DNA of 64,000 nt from Eudorina sp. 2006-703-Eu-15 (lineage: Eukaryota; Chlorophyta; Chlorophyceae; Chlamydomonadales; Volvocaceae), in assembly GCA_003117195.1 (NCBI GenBank), contig BDSI01000093.1, forward strand, positions 242,001 through 306,000, given 5' to 3'. The notes beneath the pieces were generated by a model. That model was not told the DNA's origin. It worked only from the letters and a program-made list of their open reading frames with translations, and did not search any database. Of this stretch, positions 1 to 11,665 are shown one piece after another; the stretch's first letter is position 1, and each line of letters starts with the position of its first letter. The position numbers and the translations under genes were made by a program.

Positions 1-949
1 CCCAAAGGCCGGCCACGTGAACCTGAAGCAGCTGCTGGCGTTTCGCGACCGCGTCACACGTAACCTGGCGCCGACTATCGCCTTCGGGTTTGTCAAGGCG
101 ACGACGCCGACCAAGCCGACCGCAACGCGCGTTGGGATCCGGAACGTGGCCGAAACTGCTGTGATGTCGTCGACTCCTGCCCCTGAGCAGCTGACCGCAC
201 CTTGCGGGGGGTACGGCCGGCGGCAGAAAGGCGCTGATGTCGCCGCGGCGAACGGCGCGGTCAGAACAGCGGACTCAGACAGCCTGCTGGACCTGTGCCG
301 TCGCACCCTCTCCTCGTCATCCGATTACTTCATCACCGCCGATCACTTTGGTCCGGCGGACCGCGGCCCCTCCCCCGCCGTCTTGGCGACAACCGCATGC
401 CTGGGTCACGTCGGCGCCTTCGCACTTCCAGCAGGGGCACTTCCAACGGGGGCAGTTCCAACGGGGGCACTTCCAACAGGGGCACTTCCAACGGGGGCAG
501 TTCCAACGGGGGCACTTCCAACAGGGGCACTTCCAACGGGGGCACTTCCAACGGGGGCAGTTCCAACGGGGGAGGCGCTCACGGCGCCAGCCGTGACGGC
601 CACAGCGCAAGGGCTCTGCTATGTGCCCGCTGCAGGAGCAGCAGCGACGGTGGCAAGTGGTGACGGGGGCCGGACGACCGAGACTGCTGCTGCAGCCGCC
701 AGCACGCCTGTCTCGATGACCGCCAGCACGGCAGCGTCAGTCAAGCCGGTTGACCTCAACACGATGCACGCCACGGAGGCAGCAGCAGCGGGGGCAACAG
801 CGGCCGCTGCATCGACGTGCAAGAACGCGTCGGATGCAGTGGGGCAGATTTCATCCGGTCGCCGGCGCCGGGGTAGCCGAGGGGCTCGCGTCAGTGATGC
901 GGGGCGGCGGGGAGGAGCGGACGTGTCGGGGAGCGCTCCGTGGCTGTGA
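1..949 (+). CDS. 3' end of a low-complexity protein, open at the left window edge
   Basis: The frame is open from base 2 to a stop at 947-949, with no ATG needed inside the window, so this is best read as the last exon or exons of a gene starting to the left. About 315 residues are visible. The first 60 are a mixed-composition stretch (LLAFRDRVTRNLAPTIAFGF), followed by Ala/Ser/Thr-rich sequence. In the middle, a 15-bp DNA repeat is translated as about ten in-frame PTGAL/PTGAV pentapeptides. The tail is Ala-rich and ends in an Arg/Gly-rich segment. I recognise no domain. The repeat length keeps the frame in every unit, which favours real coding, but repeats of this kind also open antisense frames here, so confidence is limited. 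Confidence 0.4.
   Translation, partial: PKAGHVNLKQLLAFRDRVTRNLAPTIAFGFVKATTPTKPTATRVGIRNVAETAVMSSTPAPEQLTAPCGGYGRRQKGADVAAANGAVRTADSDSLLDLCRRTLSSSSDYFITADHFGPADRGPSPAVLATTACLGHVGAFALPAGALPTGAVPTGALPTGALPTGAVPTGALPTGALPTGALPTGAVPTGEALTAPAVTATAQGLCYVPAAGAAATVASGDGGRTTETAAAAASTPVSMTASTAASVKPVDLNTMHATEAAAAGATAAAASTCKNASDAVGQISSGRRRRGSRGARVSDAGRRGGADVSGSAPWL
421..578 (+). repeat. 15-bp coding minisatellite
   Basis: About ten tandem copies of a 15-bp unit (cacttccaacgggggc type). Units alternate between 'cact' and 'cagt' starts and between 'acgggg' and 'acaggg' centres. The unit is a multiple of three, so copy-number change would not break the reading frame that runs through it. Confidence 0.85.
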
Positions 950-3496
950 AGCAATCCGCAGAGACCGCTGAAACATCCCTAATGATGTCAAAAACCAGTC
1001 GCGACGGCTGGTCGCGACGCAGTTCTGGTCGCTTGCGATTGTTGTTTCGATGAGCAGCACAGTGTGCCTGTGCTACGAAGTTCTTATCCCTTTGCATTTG
1101 TGCTTGTTTAGGGTATGCTCCTTGGTGTGGTTTAGGGTGTATATGCTCCTTGGTGTGGTCGTTCACCGTATATATGTACATTGCAGCGGTACTGTTCCGA
1201 AGATTGATGGGACTCTTCTCTCGCCAGGGCTGTACATAAGTCGCCGCAAGCGAACCTCCACACCTTGACCCCTTGGTGCCTTGGTGGTGCGCTGACACGG
1301 AGATGGGGTGCCCTTCTGGCCCTGCTGCCAGGCGCCCCGGTGCATGAACGCATGGGGTCGGCATTGGTGCATGCTCCGACTGCGCACATTGCCACGACCG
1401 TGTTCTTGAGGGTTGTGCTCACGAGCGTCGCGCCCCCGGGCGTGCCGTACGAGCCGTTCAACCCCCGCGCGCAGCCGCCGGGAGGCGCGGAGGCTTACCG
1501 CATGGGGTCGGCATTGGTGTCGTCATTGGTGTATCTGTGTGCGTATCTGTGAGCGATTGCAGCATGTAGTTTGTTGGCGAGGCGACGCCGCTGTTGGCTG
1601 CTGTGCGCCGGAAGGCGTCCGTCAAAGAGGGGTGTGCATGCTGGACTACGCATGCATGCGGTCAGCGGCAAGTAGAGCCCGGGGCTTGTCGCGTCGCCGT
1701 TCGTTGGGGCACTGCATGGGCGGATCGGAATGACATTTAGTAAGAATGAATATCTGGATGTGTATCTGGATGGCGCTGGATGTAGTTCTGGATGGCGCTG
1801 GGGTGCGTCGCATGTTTACATGTGCGGTAATTGTTGAAGTACTGTATGTTCACCCAAGTGTCTGTAGCTCTGTTCTCTCCACCACGTGTGTGCTCTTGAC
1901 ACTGCTACGGCTGGGTGGATGGCGGTCGGGACGAATAAACGCCCTTTGTGAAGTGCGACATTGGTGCGCACTTCGACAGGTTCACGTACGTGATCAGAGA
2001 TTGTTGCTGTTGTTGTTCTTGTTATTGATCACGGTTTCATGGGGCGCGCGTGACGTCCGCCGAGTGGGTGGGCGTGCGTCTTTAGCGCCGTCGTTGGCGC
2101 ACGAATGCAATGCGCGTCGAGTGGTCGACGCGTTTTGACTTACATCGACTTGCATAACGAATAACGTGCGTGGCGCGGACGACGTGTTCTTACGCCCCCG
2201 GCCCGCAGGCTCACGTAGCTCACGGAATGGCGACGGGACGGAATGCATCGTTGCGTTGATGACTTGACATTCGCTGCGTCTTACATGCCTGTTTGTTGAT
2301 TTGCTTGCTTTACTTGTAGTATTAGCCCATGCGCAGCACCCACACCACATCATGGGCCGGAGGGGTGCAGAGCGAAGGTTCGCTGTCGTGTTGGATGTCG
2401 GACTGGCGCCCGCGCACGCCAAGCGGTGCCAACGAACTCGTATGCAGGTTGTATGCGTCATCAGGGGGAGAGCTTGATGGTTGATGCCATCCATCTGTGC
2501 GTCCCTTGATGTGCATGATTCGGTGTGTACAGGTCTGGTCAGGTCTCGGTTTCCATGCACACTCACGTGTGTAGCTACTACAGTGTCTCAGCGTGTCGCG
2601 ACCTTTATTAACTTTGTATGGAAGGTTTCTGGTTTACCTGTCGACCTGTGGCAGCTGGCGAGCCCCAGGATGTTTTTCTTCATAGTAGTAACCGTATCGT
2701 TCTTCATGTGTTGGTTTCATGTTTTCGGAGCGGCGTTCCTGGCTACGGACACAGTCCTTGCATGTGGGCCGCTGTGGATATCGGAGATCTTGCAGCACCT
2801 ACCGTGTATTGCGGCGCCTCGCGTTACATATCCTGAACATGATTAGCTGACACGGAAACGGACTCTGGCGGAAGCGAGAGCGCGAACACATACAGCTCCG
2901 GTCGGTGGATCTATCTTACGGTGGCGGGAGAGTGTGGATGAATGGGGCCTTATGGACGTGCGTGCGTGCGGTGGTCCGTGCTGTATGCATGCATTTGTGG
3001 AGTGCCCCCGCCGCGCTGGCATCAGCAGTGCCATGCGGCCAGTGTTGGTTGTGCGGCTAGCAGTGCACTGACCGCCCAGCCGCGCAAGTCATTGGTGCAG
3101 GTGTCCGCCTGATGTTCGGAAAGAACGTTCTGGCCAGTTGTTGAGATATGAGCCCACACACGGCGGTGCGCGTGCTGGGCTTCTGGCCGTTTCAGTTTTC
3201 CTTGGTCGTCTTTGCTCGAGAGGATATGGTATAATAATAGCTAGGGTGGTATGTAATAGCCAGACTGGTCGAGAAAGGTTGAGAGCAGTGTCTGGCTTGC
3301 TCAAGTCCATGTCAATATCGCGTTTGTTTGGGCATTGGGCAACCTGCTCGGTACGGCGTGCTTGTTTGCGTACAGTCCCAGGATTGGCTTGAGCTTTTGC
3401 TCGGCTGCTTGATTGCAGGCTAGCTTGTAACGATGGCGCACAGCAAACCCGTATGTGGGGTCCCGTTTGTAGATCACTGACATACTTTCGCTGTTG

Positions 3497-3541
3497 GCTG
3501 TCACCGATGACCCGCGGGGTCCGCTGTAACATCCTTATTAA
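3497..3541 (+). repeat. Dispersed repeat, core 1
   Basis: One copy of a sequence found at least four times in the same orientation (3,497; 6,054; 6,981; 61,514). Its centre is the near-palindrome gacccgcggggtc. It continues as ccgctgtaacat and then a short TAATAATA-like tract. Confidence 0.85.
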
Positions 3542-4782
3542 TAATAATACTTTGGTACAGTCGTGCATTGTCGGGGTCCGCACGTTCATTCATGCATGCA
3601 TGCGTGGAAACGCGCTGCGCGCTCACCGAGGCAAGGAGGCAGGGTATTGTGGTTTTCTTCTTAAACACGCACAAGCACACGCCAGGGGGAGGGTGTGACG
3701 GCAAGGCATTCGGGGACTCGCCGACCCGACTCGAGGTGGGAGCGAGTGTACGACCATGTACGACCATATGTCCGCCGAGTTGACGTGATCAGCACCACGG
3801 CAGCACGCCCAGCACGGCCAGCACGCGACGAGCAGTGCAGACTCGGGCGGGAAGCGGAGCGCTCCGCTTACCGTGTGCTACAGCTCCCGAGTCCCGACCG
3901 GAGCCGTGAGCGACAACCGCGGCGGCGTACGGCAGTACGGCAACGACCGCTAAAGACGCGGATGCAGGGGACGCCTGTGCGCATCTTTCTTGCGAGCGGT
4001 GGTGCGGCGCGCGCAGGCGGCAGCGAGCTCGCTGTACGGCAGATGTACGGCAGCACATCGCCGCGGCTTCACCGCTATTCTTCAGAGCAGGGCGGCGTAG
4101 ACGCGCACGCAAGGGATGAGCATCCCGCTTCATGCGCTTGCGGCGCACGATGATGAGGGATGCCTCAGGACCCGGACAGCCTCACCGCCTTATTGTTAGT
4201 GTTCATAAAAGCTGTGCAAAAAAACCCTGAGCCGCTGTGTTACTGTACGTGAAGGCTGTGGGTGTCCCTGGAGGGCGGCGGGGAGACCCAGGAAGGGGCG
4301 CGCCGCGCGCGTCCTTGCGCAACAAAGGTACCGAAGCTGCACCGGAGGGGCGGACGCCGTCCTCGTGATGCTGCCGTATGGCCGGGCAAGGCGCTACAAG
4401 ACTGCGGCGGATGAGTTTTCGTTTTGTTTTGCTGTCTTGCTACCTAGAACTATCGCAAGCGTCTTCTGGAGTTCGGTCGGTGGTAACACTGGTGCGCAAG
4501 TTCTGTGTTCCACTTGTGACAGTAGAGTACCGTGTTCTTCCTTACAGGAGATAGAGGGGCGGGCCGCTCGGACCGTAGCCAGAGAAGCCAAACGAAGGTA
4601 CACAGCGGTGTGTGACCGGGTGTGACCACCTGTTCCAATCACACTTGTCACCAAAGCCCAGAAAATGATGTCGTTTCCACTGTTGATTGCACGTGAGTTC
4701 TTCGTTGTCTTTCGATGCCGGCAATCTCCGAATGTTTTTCATCCGTGCTGCAGGATGCGTCCAACCGTTGTTCGTAAGTACC

Positions 4783-4808
4783 CTTTAACCATAGAACTAT
4801 GGTTAAAG
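4783..4808. repeat. Perfect 26-bp palindrome
   Basis: Two 12-bp arms (ctttaaccatag / ctatggttaaag) are separated by AA. It lies in an AT-richer part of the intergenic stretch. It could be a cruciform or hairpin, or a dimer binding site; the sequence alone does not say which. Confidence 0.8.
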
Positions 4809-5487
4809 AACTATGACAAAAACCCTGCCTGTCAAAGCATGCGTTCTTAGGTGACATGGATTACTCACTATGTCCATAACCAAGCCAGGGAAGGCGGGTA
4901 GTAGTTAGGACACTTCCGATGTGTTTCGAAACTAACGGCCCAGAGTCACTTTGATACTTGAATAAAAACTGAGAATATATTAACATAGAACATATTGCCT
5001 TGAAAAAGGTGTGGGACTGTTGCTGAGGGTGGGCGGGCGCAAGTGCGTGCCCCATGGGGCAATCGGAGCACACATATAATAAGCGCAGTATAAATTATAA
5101 TAAGTTGGGGTATGCAGCTGACATCGCAGCAATGGTTGCAGTCAGCTTATTGAGGTACTATTGGGCATCTGCCGAAGGGCTTCCCGCAGAAGCTTCCTGA
5201 TTTTCATAATGGAGATATAATTCTTATCTGTATGTTTCACCAAATTGTGCTAGTGCAAGAGCATAACAACTCGGTCGTTGAGGCCATCGCTGCAAGGCAA
5301 TCGTACAGGATTACAAAGCCTACACAATTGATTAAGTCTACACAAACATATCGGTCAACTGCAATCGCATAACGTGTTGCCATCATTCTCGTGTGTTGTT
5401 GGGGCGCCATTGATATATCGTGACTCCCGCAGCCATTGTACTCGAGACACAGAGGAACACTCTGGACATCCAAATCGCGACATTGAC

Positions 5488-8400
5488 ATGGCGCCCACGT
5501 TAGCGGGGCCGGCCATTTTGTTCCTTGCCCTGCTTACAGGGCCTCAGTTTGGTACGTACAGCAGCGGAAGCAAAGGAAACGCAGTCGATCGAATAATGAT
5601 GCTTCGTTTGAGTCGGACATGCATGCGTCGTCATCTGCCAAACCGTCGAACGCAGCTGCTTTCGGGGAGACCACGACCCGCTTATGCAGGACCACGGCCG
5701 CGCACGACGGCCACCCTTCCAGCCCTAACAATAGAACACAACATTGCAGCTTAAGCTTTTACATCCATATCGATTCATCTGCAGCGTGGACCGCACGGCG
5801 GCGTCCTGCCTGGTAGCTTCCCACCGAGTGCCCGTAGTATAATCGAAAAACCTGACACGCACAACGGGCCGACGGCCCGCCCCGCCGCTGTCCCCTCAAC
5901 CGCAGGCCTGGCGCAGCCGTCCCCGCCGCCGCCCCGGATCTTCCGTAAGTGCCGTAATTCGAACGCGCCTCGTACGGGGTAACACCGCCGCCGTCGATTT
6001 CGACACCGAAACCCGTCCACACCGATTCCGCCACCCCGCAGCCCTTCACCGATGTCACCGATGACCCGCGGGGTCCGCTGTAACATCCTAATAATAGGAA
6101 GCCCTTCAACCTGCGCACGTGCATCCCCTGCCCCAACACACACACGGGCACCTTTCGGGCGCTAATCCGCCTCTGCATGTCACGCACTCCTGCTCTGCTG
6201 CCTGCCTAAGCAACAAACACACACACACGCGCTGCCCAACCCTGCAAGGCACCGCACAGCCAACCCACACCCACGCCTGTCACGCCAGACTTCGCTTCTC
6301 GCGGGCCAGTTTCCTCACACACCCACACCAACTGGGTGTGCCCGGGTTCGCTTCGGTTTTTTTTCCACCATTCTAACCCACACCCACTCCGCCTTGGACT
6401 GCTGGTTTGGGTCGGGCGGGTTGCTCGCAAAATCAAAATACCCACCCCGCAAGCTGAACCCCCCCCCCCCACACACACACACACAGAGCCCAGCCCAGCC
6501 AACCCGCCAACCCTCACTTTGCCCCCTTGTTCTCGCACAACCGGGCGGCGCAGGCGCCAAGAACGGCATCCGCCTTGTCGGCGGCACCGGCCCGCGGGGC
6601 CGGCTGGAGGTGTCCTCCCTGGACGCCTGGTTCTCGGACGGCGGCAAGCGCTCCTCCTGGAGCCCCGTTTGTGACAGCCCCAACTTCACGGATGAAGACG
6701 CGCTTGTACGGCACGGTTTGTTTCGGTTGCGGGGATGGATGGGATGGGAGGAGATGTCTTGATTGGCAGCAGGGAGGGGGGGCTGCCTGGGCGGGAGGAT
6801 GGGGTGGGTGCATGGGTTTGGGTGAGGGCGTGGTCTGGTTTGACAAGCGGGGGGAGGGGGTTTGGGAAAGGGTGACTGTTGGTGTGATTGGGTGGGACGT
6901 GGGACGTGAGAGGCAGGCAGGGGCTGCCGGCGTGGGGGATTGCGGTCTGCGGGCATGCGGGCATGCATCATGCAGCTGCGGCTGTCACCGATGACCCGCG
7001 GGGTCCACTGTGGCATCATTCAAAATAATGCATATTAATGTCAGTGTTCAATGTGTGTTTTGAGCCGGCCGTACGAGGATATGATTGTACGGAGAGGGGT
7101 GTACGGGATGGAAACGAACGGACGTGCTGACGGACGGACCAGCCTCCTCCGCCTGTTAGTCACCGGCTCCGCCCCCACCGCCCTCGTGAGGGGCTCTTTT
7201 GTGCCCTCCCTCGCTGCCGCTCGCCATGCCCGTACGGCACCTCCAGACCATGTGCAAGATGTTGACGTACAATTACGGCAGGAAGTACTACAGCCCGGCC
7301 ATCGCGTACCGCAAGAACGAGTCGTGAGTATCCGGAAAGCGTTTGGGGCCGACCGGGAGGGGCTTGGGGGGCGGGAAGGGGGCGGGGTGGGCCGGGAGGG
7401 GCGTGGGTGTGGGGGGCGGGAAGTTGCCGGGGCGGGGCGGGCGACATACTGCTAAAAACTGAAAATGCGAACTGGCCACTGCGGGAGGGGCGTTTGAGTG
7501 GAATCTGATGTCTTCCTCACCTTGAAATGTTGGCTCCGAAACGCCAAGGCCGCGAAGCCCCAACCCTGTGCCCCCTCACAATTAACCACCAACCATCAAC
7601 AACCAACAACCGCTGACCAACCGCTATCCAACCGCGCAGGAGCACCTGGTTCGTTGGCAACATCGACTGCTACGAGAACGCCAGCCCTCCCCCGCCCCCG
7701 GACGTCCCCTCCGACCCTCCCCCCTCCGTCCCCGCCGCTGCCGTACCAGTCCCCAGCTACGGCCCCGACCCCGCCACTGCCAATGACGGCGACCGCCGAC
7801 GCCTCCGTCACGAGCAGCGCCGCAGCACCCGCGCCCGCGAGCTGTACTCGCCCCTCCGCGGCACCATCAACACCCCCCGCCTCGCGCCGTACAACTGCTA
7901 CATCAAGCCCGGCGACTGCACCGTCAAGGGCCCGTTCGTAGGCATCGAGTGCTCACGTGAGTCCGTACAGACCCGTACGGGTCCGTACAGTACGGGTCCG
8001 TACAGGGGGCCTCTCCCTCTTCCGTTTGCTCCACGCAGGGGAGAGGGAAGGGTCGCACACGCAAGATGAGGGGGGGTGGGGGGAGGGGGCTGTACGACAT
8101 GGCGCGCGACGGAGATCCTCTTGAATTCAAAAAGGTTTGGGGGAGGGGGTGTTGAGGCTTCAGGGGGGGCCAAGGCAAGGTGCCGCAGAGGAGCTTGATC
8201 CCGGGCTGGGTGTGTATGTGGAGCCTCAAAGCGGCCCTCCTTCCTTCCTTCCTCCTTGCGACCAACCTAAAGCTTATTAACACTTAATTATTAAAAAAAC
8301 TTTAAAAAACTCAAAAAACTTTGTTGAAAAACTTAAAGCGTGCGAGAGTGATAGAGTGCGCCCATGTTTTTCCTCCCCTTGCTCACGTTGCGGGTTGCAA

Positions 8401-9385
8401 GGGGGCGCTCGCCCCCCAAGTCCCCCGAACCCCCTCTCACGACCAATTTTATAGGGACCCCTCTCCGTCCTCCGGGCCCCCCCCCACCGACCCATACGCC
8501 ATACGCCCTACGCCATACCCGACCTAATCTATACCCGACCCGCCCCTGGTCGTACAAATGCAGATACACCCCTGGTCGATGCGCCGCCGCCGCCGCCGCT
8601 CCCGCCGCAGCCGCCGCCATGTAAGCGCTTGCTTTTGGGTGGGCGCTGCGCAGCACGTGCCGCACGTCAGACGTACGGAACGATCGTAATAATATACGTG
8701 TGTGTGTGTGTTTGTGTGTGCGCGCTGTGTAGTACAGGACTGGGGGGTTGCCGCGGTCCCTTCCATGCCATGGTTTGCGGGCGGCCTGGGCTGGGGTTTG
8801 GGCATTATTGTATGGAACCCTTTCCCTGCACCATTGCCACCACCACCACCAACACCAACACCATCACCACCAGCACCTTCACCATTACCCAGCCTGCAAA
8901 CTCTCTCCAGTGGACTACCCTCGCTCCTGCTCCCCCTCTGCAACCCCTCTTCCCCATGATACTGTACCAATTTCTCCGGTCGAACCGTCGCTCTGGCAGC
9001 AGCGCAGTTTGAAAATGTCTACCAATTTCCTATTCCCCTCCTCCCCCCTCCCTCCCCTTTGTCCGTTCGGGTCGCAGCCCCGCCGGCTGTCTCCCTCTCC
9101 ATCCGTATGTACGGCCCCGACCTGACGTACTACACCAAGGTCGCCGGCCCGGTGGAGCCCAACCTGGTGGACGACATGCTGGGGACCTTCTACAGCCGGT
9201 TCGAGGTGCAGGTGACGGTGAACGACAGCTCCGTGTGGGCGCCGCTGTGCGCCCCGGACTCGGGCGACCCGCTGACGGCCCTCGTGATGGCGGACGTCGC
9301 CTGCAACCAGGTGGGGGTGGGGCGGGTGGGTGGGTGGGTGGGTGCAGGTGGGTGGGTGCAGGTGGGTGAGTGGGTGGGTGTGTGT

Positions 9386-9430
<45 letters not shown>

Positions 9431-11665
9431 TGTGGGTGGGTGGGTGGGTGGGTGGGTGGGTGGGTGGGTGGGTGGGTGGGTGGGTGGGTGGGTGGGTGGG
9501 TGGGTGGGTGGGTGGGTGGGTGGGTGGGTGGGTGGGTGGGTGGGGGTGTGGGTGGGGTGGTGGATAAGAGAACTGGGCCGCGAGATGATTATTCGATGGG
9601 CCATGATATGAGTGTGTGTGGGCGGAGGGTAGGGCGAGGCGGGGAGGGAAGGGGGGTGCGAGGGATTGCGTGACGTTTCTCTGATTGGTAGAGGGAGACG
9701 ACGAGCGGAGTTCTGGAGGCGCTGTGTGGGACGGCTCCGTGCGACTCGTACATCCTGTCGTACGAATTGATGTTGGACGAGCCTGAAGGCTGCGCCGCAA
9801 GTCAAGCTGCCCCCCGGCGGTCAGAAACCCAAACCCATACCGTATCCCCGTCCCGCCGCGCCTCTGCACATGGACCTGACCAATGCTGTTATGTGTCGTC
9901 CATCATGTGCCGGTGCCGTACAGGTGTACGACTGGCCGAAGCCCTTTGACGGCGGCATCGGTTACGTCCAGGCCCAGCCGGCGGACTCGCCCTTCGGCAT
10001 CCCGTCGGGTGCGTGTCTAGCCGTGTCGTACAGTATACGGTGTGCGGGCGGGGTGGGGTGGGGTGTGTCGTGCGTGCGTGTGCCGCTGTGTCGAAGGACG
10101 GGGTGTGTTGCTTAGGCAGGCAGAACAGCAGTGCGTGACATGCACGGGCGGGGTAGCGCCCAAATGTTGCCTTGACGACGGTGCGTGTGTTCCGCAAAGA
10201 AACCTGCCCGGGTCCCGCAGATGCATGATGCTGTGCTAAAGAGAACTGAGCCGCATGATACTGTGCGTGTGTATGTATGTTTGTTTGTCCATATGTATGT
10301 TTGTCCAGTTTGGGTACGGCAGCGCAGGTCTGGGTCGGGACCGGAAAGGTTGCGAGGGGGGAAGGGCGGGGTTTGGGTTTCAGGCATAGGTTGAGCGCCA
10401 CCGGCACGGCACCATCGGTCGGACCCGGACGCCCGGAGTACGGCATACGGATGGAATGCCGTACTGGTGCAGCGCAAGTTGCTGGTGCTTCGACGGCCGG
10501 TCCAGTTCCGTCCCCCCCCCCGAAATAGTCGGTGCTACTGCCGCTGCTACAGCTTCTGCTGCTGCTACTGCTGCTGCCATTGCCTCTGCTACAGCTATTG
10601 CCAACTGCCTCTGCTTCTGATACTGCTGCTGCCATTGGCACTGCTATTAATCTGCTACTGCATCTGCCATTGCTACTGTTTCTGCCAGTGATACTGCCAC
10701 TGCCTCTGCCGTTGATACTGTTACTGCCGTTGCCATTGATACTGCTACTGCCTCTACCATTGATACTGATACTGATATTGCCTACCACAGCAGCTCGGCT
10801 CCCCGCTGGGCTGCTTGCCTCGCAGACATCCCCCTAGGGACAATCCCCGACATCTTCCGCCTTCCCCCGGCCCACCCCGTTAGAACCAACTTGGCCGCCC
10901 TTTGCGTGTGCCTCGCCAGGTCCTTACAACCCGGGCGACTTCGATCCGAGTGCCGTGGCGGCGTGGGTCAGTATGGTCGGCGGCGACTACGGCTCAGCGC
11001 GCAGGATCCAAGATTTCGATCTCCAGGTACGGCAAGATCTGATCTGACAGGGCAAGCTTGCCGCACGCGGTTTGCCGTACCTAGCATCTGAGGGCCGGTG
11101 CTCCTGCTGCGTTTGCGCGCCCTCGCGGGTCTGGTCGGGCAGGCTGTACGACACAGCCGGCAATCGCCATTCCGGGATACTTGAATGACGGGGTGGGGGC
11201 AAGACCTGGGCCGTGTGGCAGGCTTATGTGGTTGAATGATTTATGGCGAGACGGCGGTGTGTGACACGACGAAAAAGGAGAAGGGGACCCATATCCTCTG
11301 TGCACCCCCGCTGGTATTAGGAACCCACCACCGCGCACCGCCCCATCCATAGCCACCCCTTCCCCTCCAGCCAGCCCTCCCTCATCTGCGCATCCTTCAC
11401 CTTACCCCGCGCCGAACTGAGTGTGTCGGGACGGTTTTCACTTCAACTCTCTCTCACACATGCACATACATACAGACAGACATACACACATTTCTCTTAC
11501 CTAAACATACATGTCACGCACTCCTGCCTGCCTGGGAACACACACACACATACTCGCTAAACGTGCCTACATCCGGTGTTTCGCTGCCTCCCCCAGGTCT
11601 CTTCCACCCCCTGCAACATGTTCGCCGCCGCCTGCCTGCCCTTCGGCGAGCGCCGCCGCCAGTAA
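5488..11665 (+). CDS. Secreted SRCR-like protein A (9 exons)
   Basis: Model: join(5488..5551, 6554..6705, 7247..7323, 7640..7956, 9078..9310, 9692..9796, 9924..10008, 10920..11026, 11597..11665), 402 residues, with every junction phase agreeing. Exon 1 (MAPTLAGPAILFLALLTG) is a signal peptide. Exon 2 starts a scavenger-receptor Cys-rich type domain (KNGIRLVGGTGPRGRLEV, then WSPVCD). Exon 3 has MCKMLTYNYGRKYY. Exon 4 has a Pro-rich spacer between Cys residues. Exon 5 carries a second SRCR-like unit (FEVQVTV, WAPLCAP, MADVACNQ). SRCR domains are known as extracellular ligand-binding modules and are common in volvocine algae; a cell-surface or matrix role is inferred. Intron 6 seems to use a GC donor (GCC|GCAAGT). 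Exon 6 is the least certain and could be a skipped cassette, since exon 5 to exon 7 is also in phase. Gene B at 54.8-59.8 kb is a paralogue. Confidence 0.8.
6054..6240 (+). repeat. Dispersed two-core repeat, fuller copy in SRCR-A intron 1
   Basis: Core 1 (6,054-6,097, with gacccgcggggtc and TAATAATA) is followed about 120 bp later by core 2 (catgtcacgcactcctgc, 6,176). After that come 'cctgcctaagcaac' and a short (CA)n tail. The copy at 61.5 kb has the same order and spacing. Confidence 0.75.
6981..7025 (+). repeat. Dispersed repeat, core 1 only, in SRCR-A intron 2
   Basis: Same core as at 3,497 and 6,054, with small changes after the palindrome (ccactgtggcat in place of ccgctgtaacat). No core 2 follows, so it is a partial or older copy. 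Confidence 0.75.
9311..9560 (+). repeat. (GT)n and (GGGT)n satellite inside SRCR-A intron 5
   Basis: A (GT)n tract at about 9,390-9,425 passes into roughly 26 uninterrupted GGGT tetramers (about 9,436-9,543). The block starts directly at the splice donor after exon 5. On the sense strand, and so in the pre-mRNA, it has very high G-quadruplex potential. Confidence 0.95.
10105..10200 (-). repeat. Dispersed repeat, core 2, inverted copy in SRCR-A intron 7
   Basis: Read on the minus strand, this copy shows the 'gcatgtcacgcact' core followed by 'gcctgcctaagcaac' and a short ACAC tail, the same order as at 6,176. Core 1 is absent. Confidence 0.65.
10528..10785 (+). repeat. Degenerate trinucleotide/hexanucleotide tract
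   Basis: About 260 bp of imperfect CTGCTACTGC / CCATTGATACTG units lies in SRCR-A intron 7. Long open frames on both strands here come from this periodic composition and are not taken as coding. Confidence 0.8.
11510..11551 (+). repeat. Dispersed repeat, core 2, in SRCR-A intron 8
   Basis: Matches catgtcacgcactcctgcc, then 'tgcctgggaac' and a (CA)n tail. It has the same core and tail layout as the copies at 6,176 and 61,635 but lacks core 1. Confidence 0.7.

Larger units (their letters stand above)
950..5487. other. Gene-poor stretch
   Basis: No exon chain with consistent splice phases could be built here. The short ORFs lack recognisable motifs. GC content falls from about 4.6 to 5.4 kb, just before SRCR gene A, so that part may hold its promoter. 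The stretch contains one copy of the dispersed repeat core (3,497), a perfect palindrome (4,783) and a 19-bp direct repeat (gcatggggtcggcattggt) near 1,350 and 1,500. Confidence 0.5.

Noticed and set aside
9436..9543. Telomere-like repeat
   Set aside because: GGGT tetramers are not the TTTTAGGG or TTTAGGG type of green algae, and the tract is inside an intron between coding exons.
8915..9869. Two minus-strand frames of nearly 300 codons with poly-(THPP) stretches
   Set aside because: They are translations of the (GGGT)n/(GT)n intron satellite and antisense SRCR exon 5.
10467..10837. Leu-rich plus-strand frames that look like membrane proteins
   Set aside because: Produced by the CTG/TTG-rich degenerate repeat in SRCR-A intron 7.
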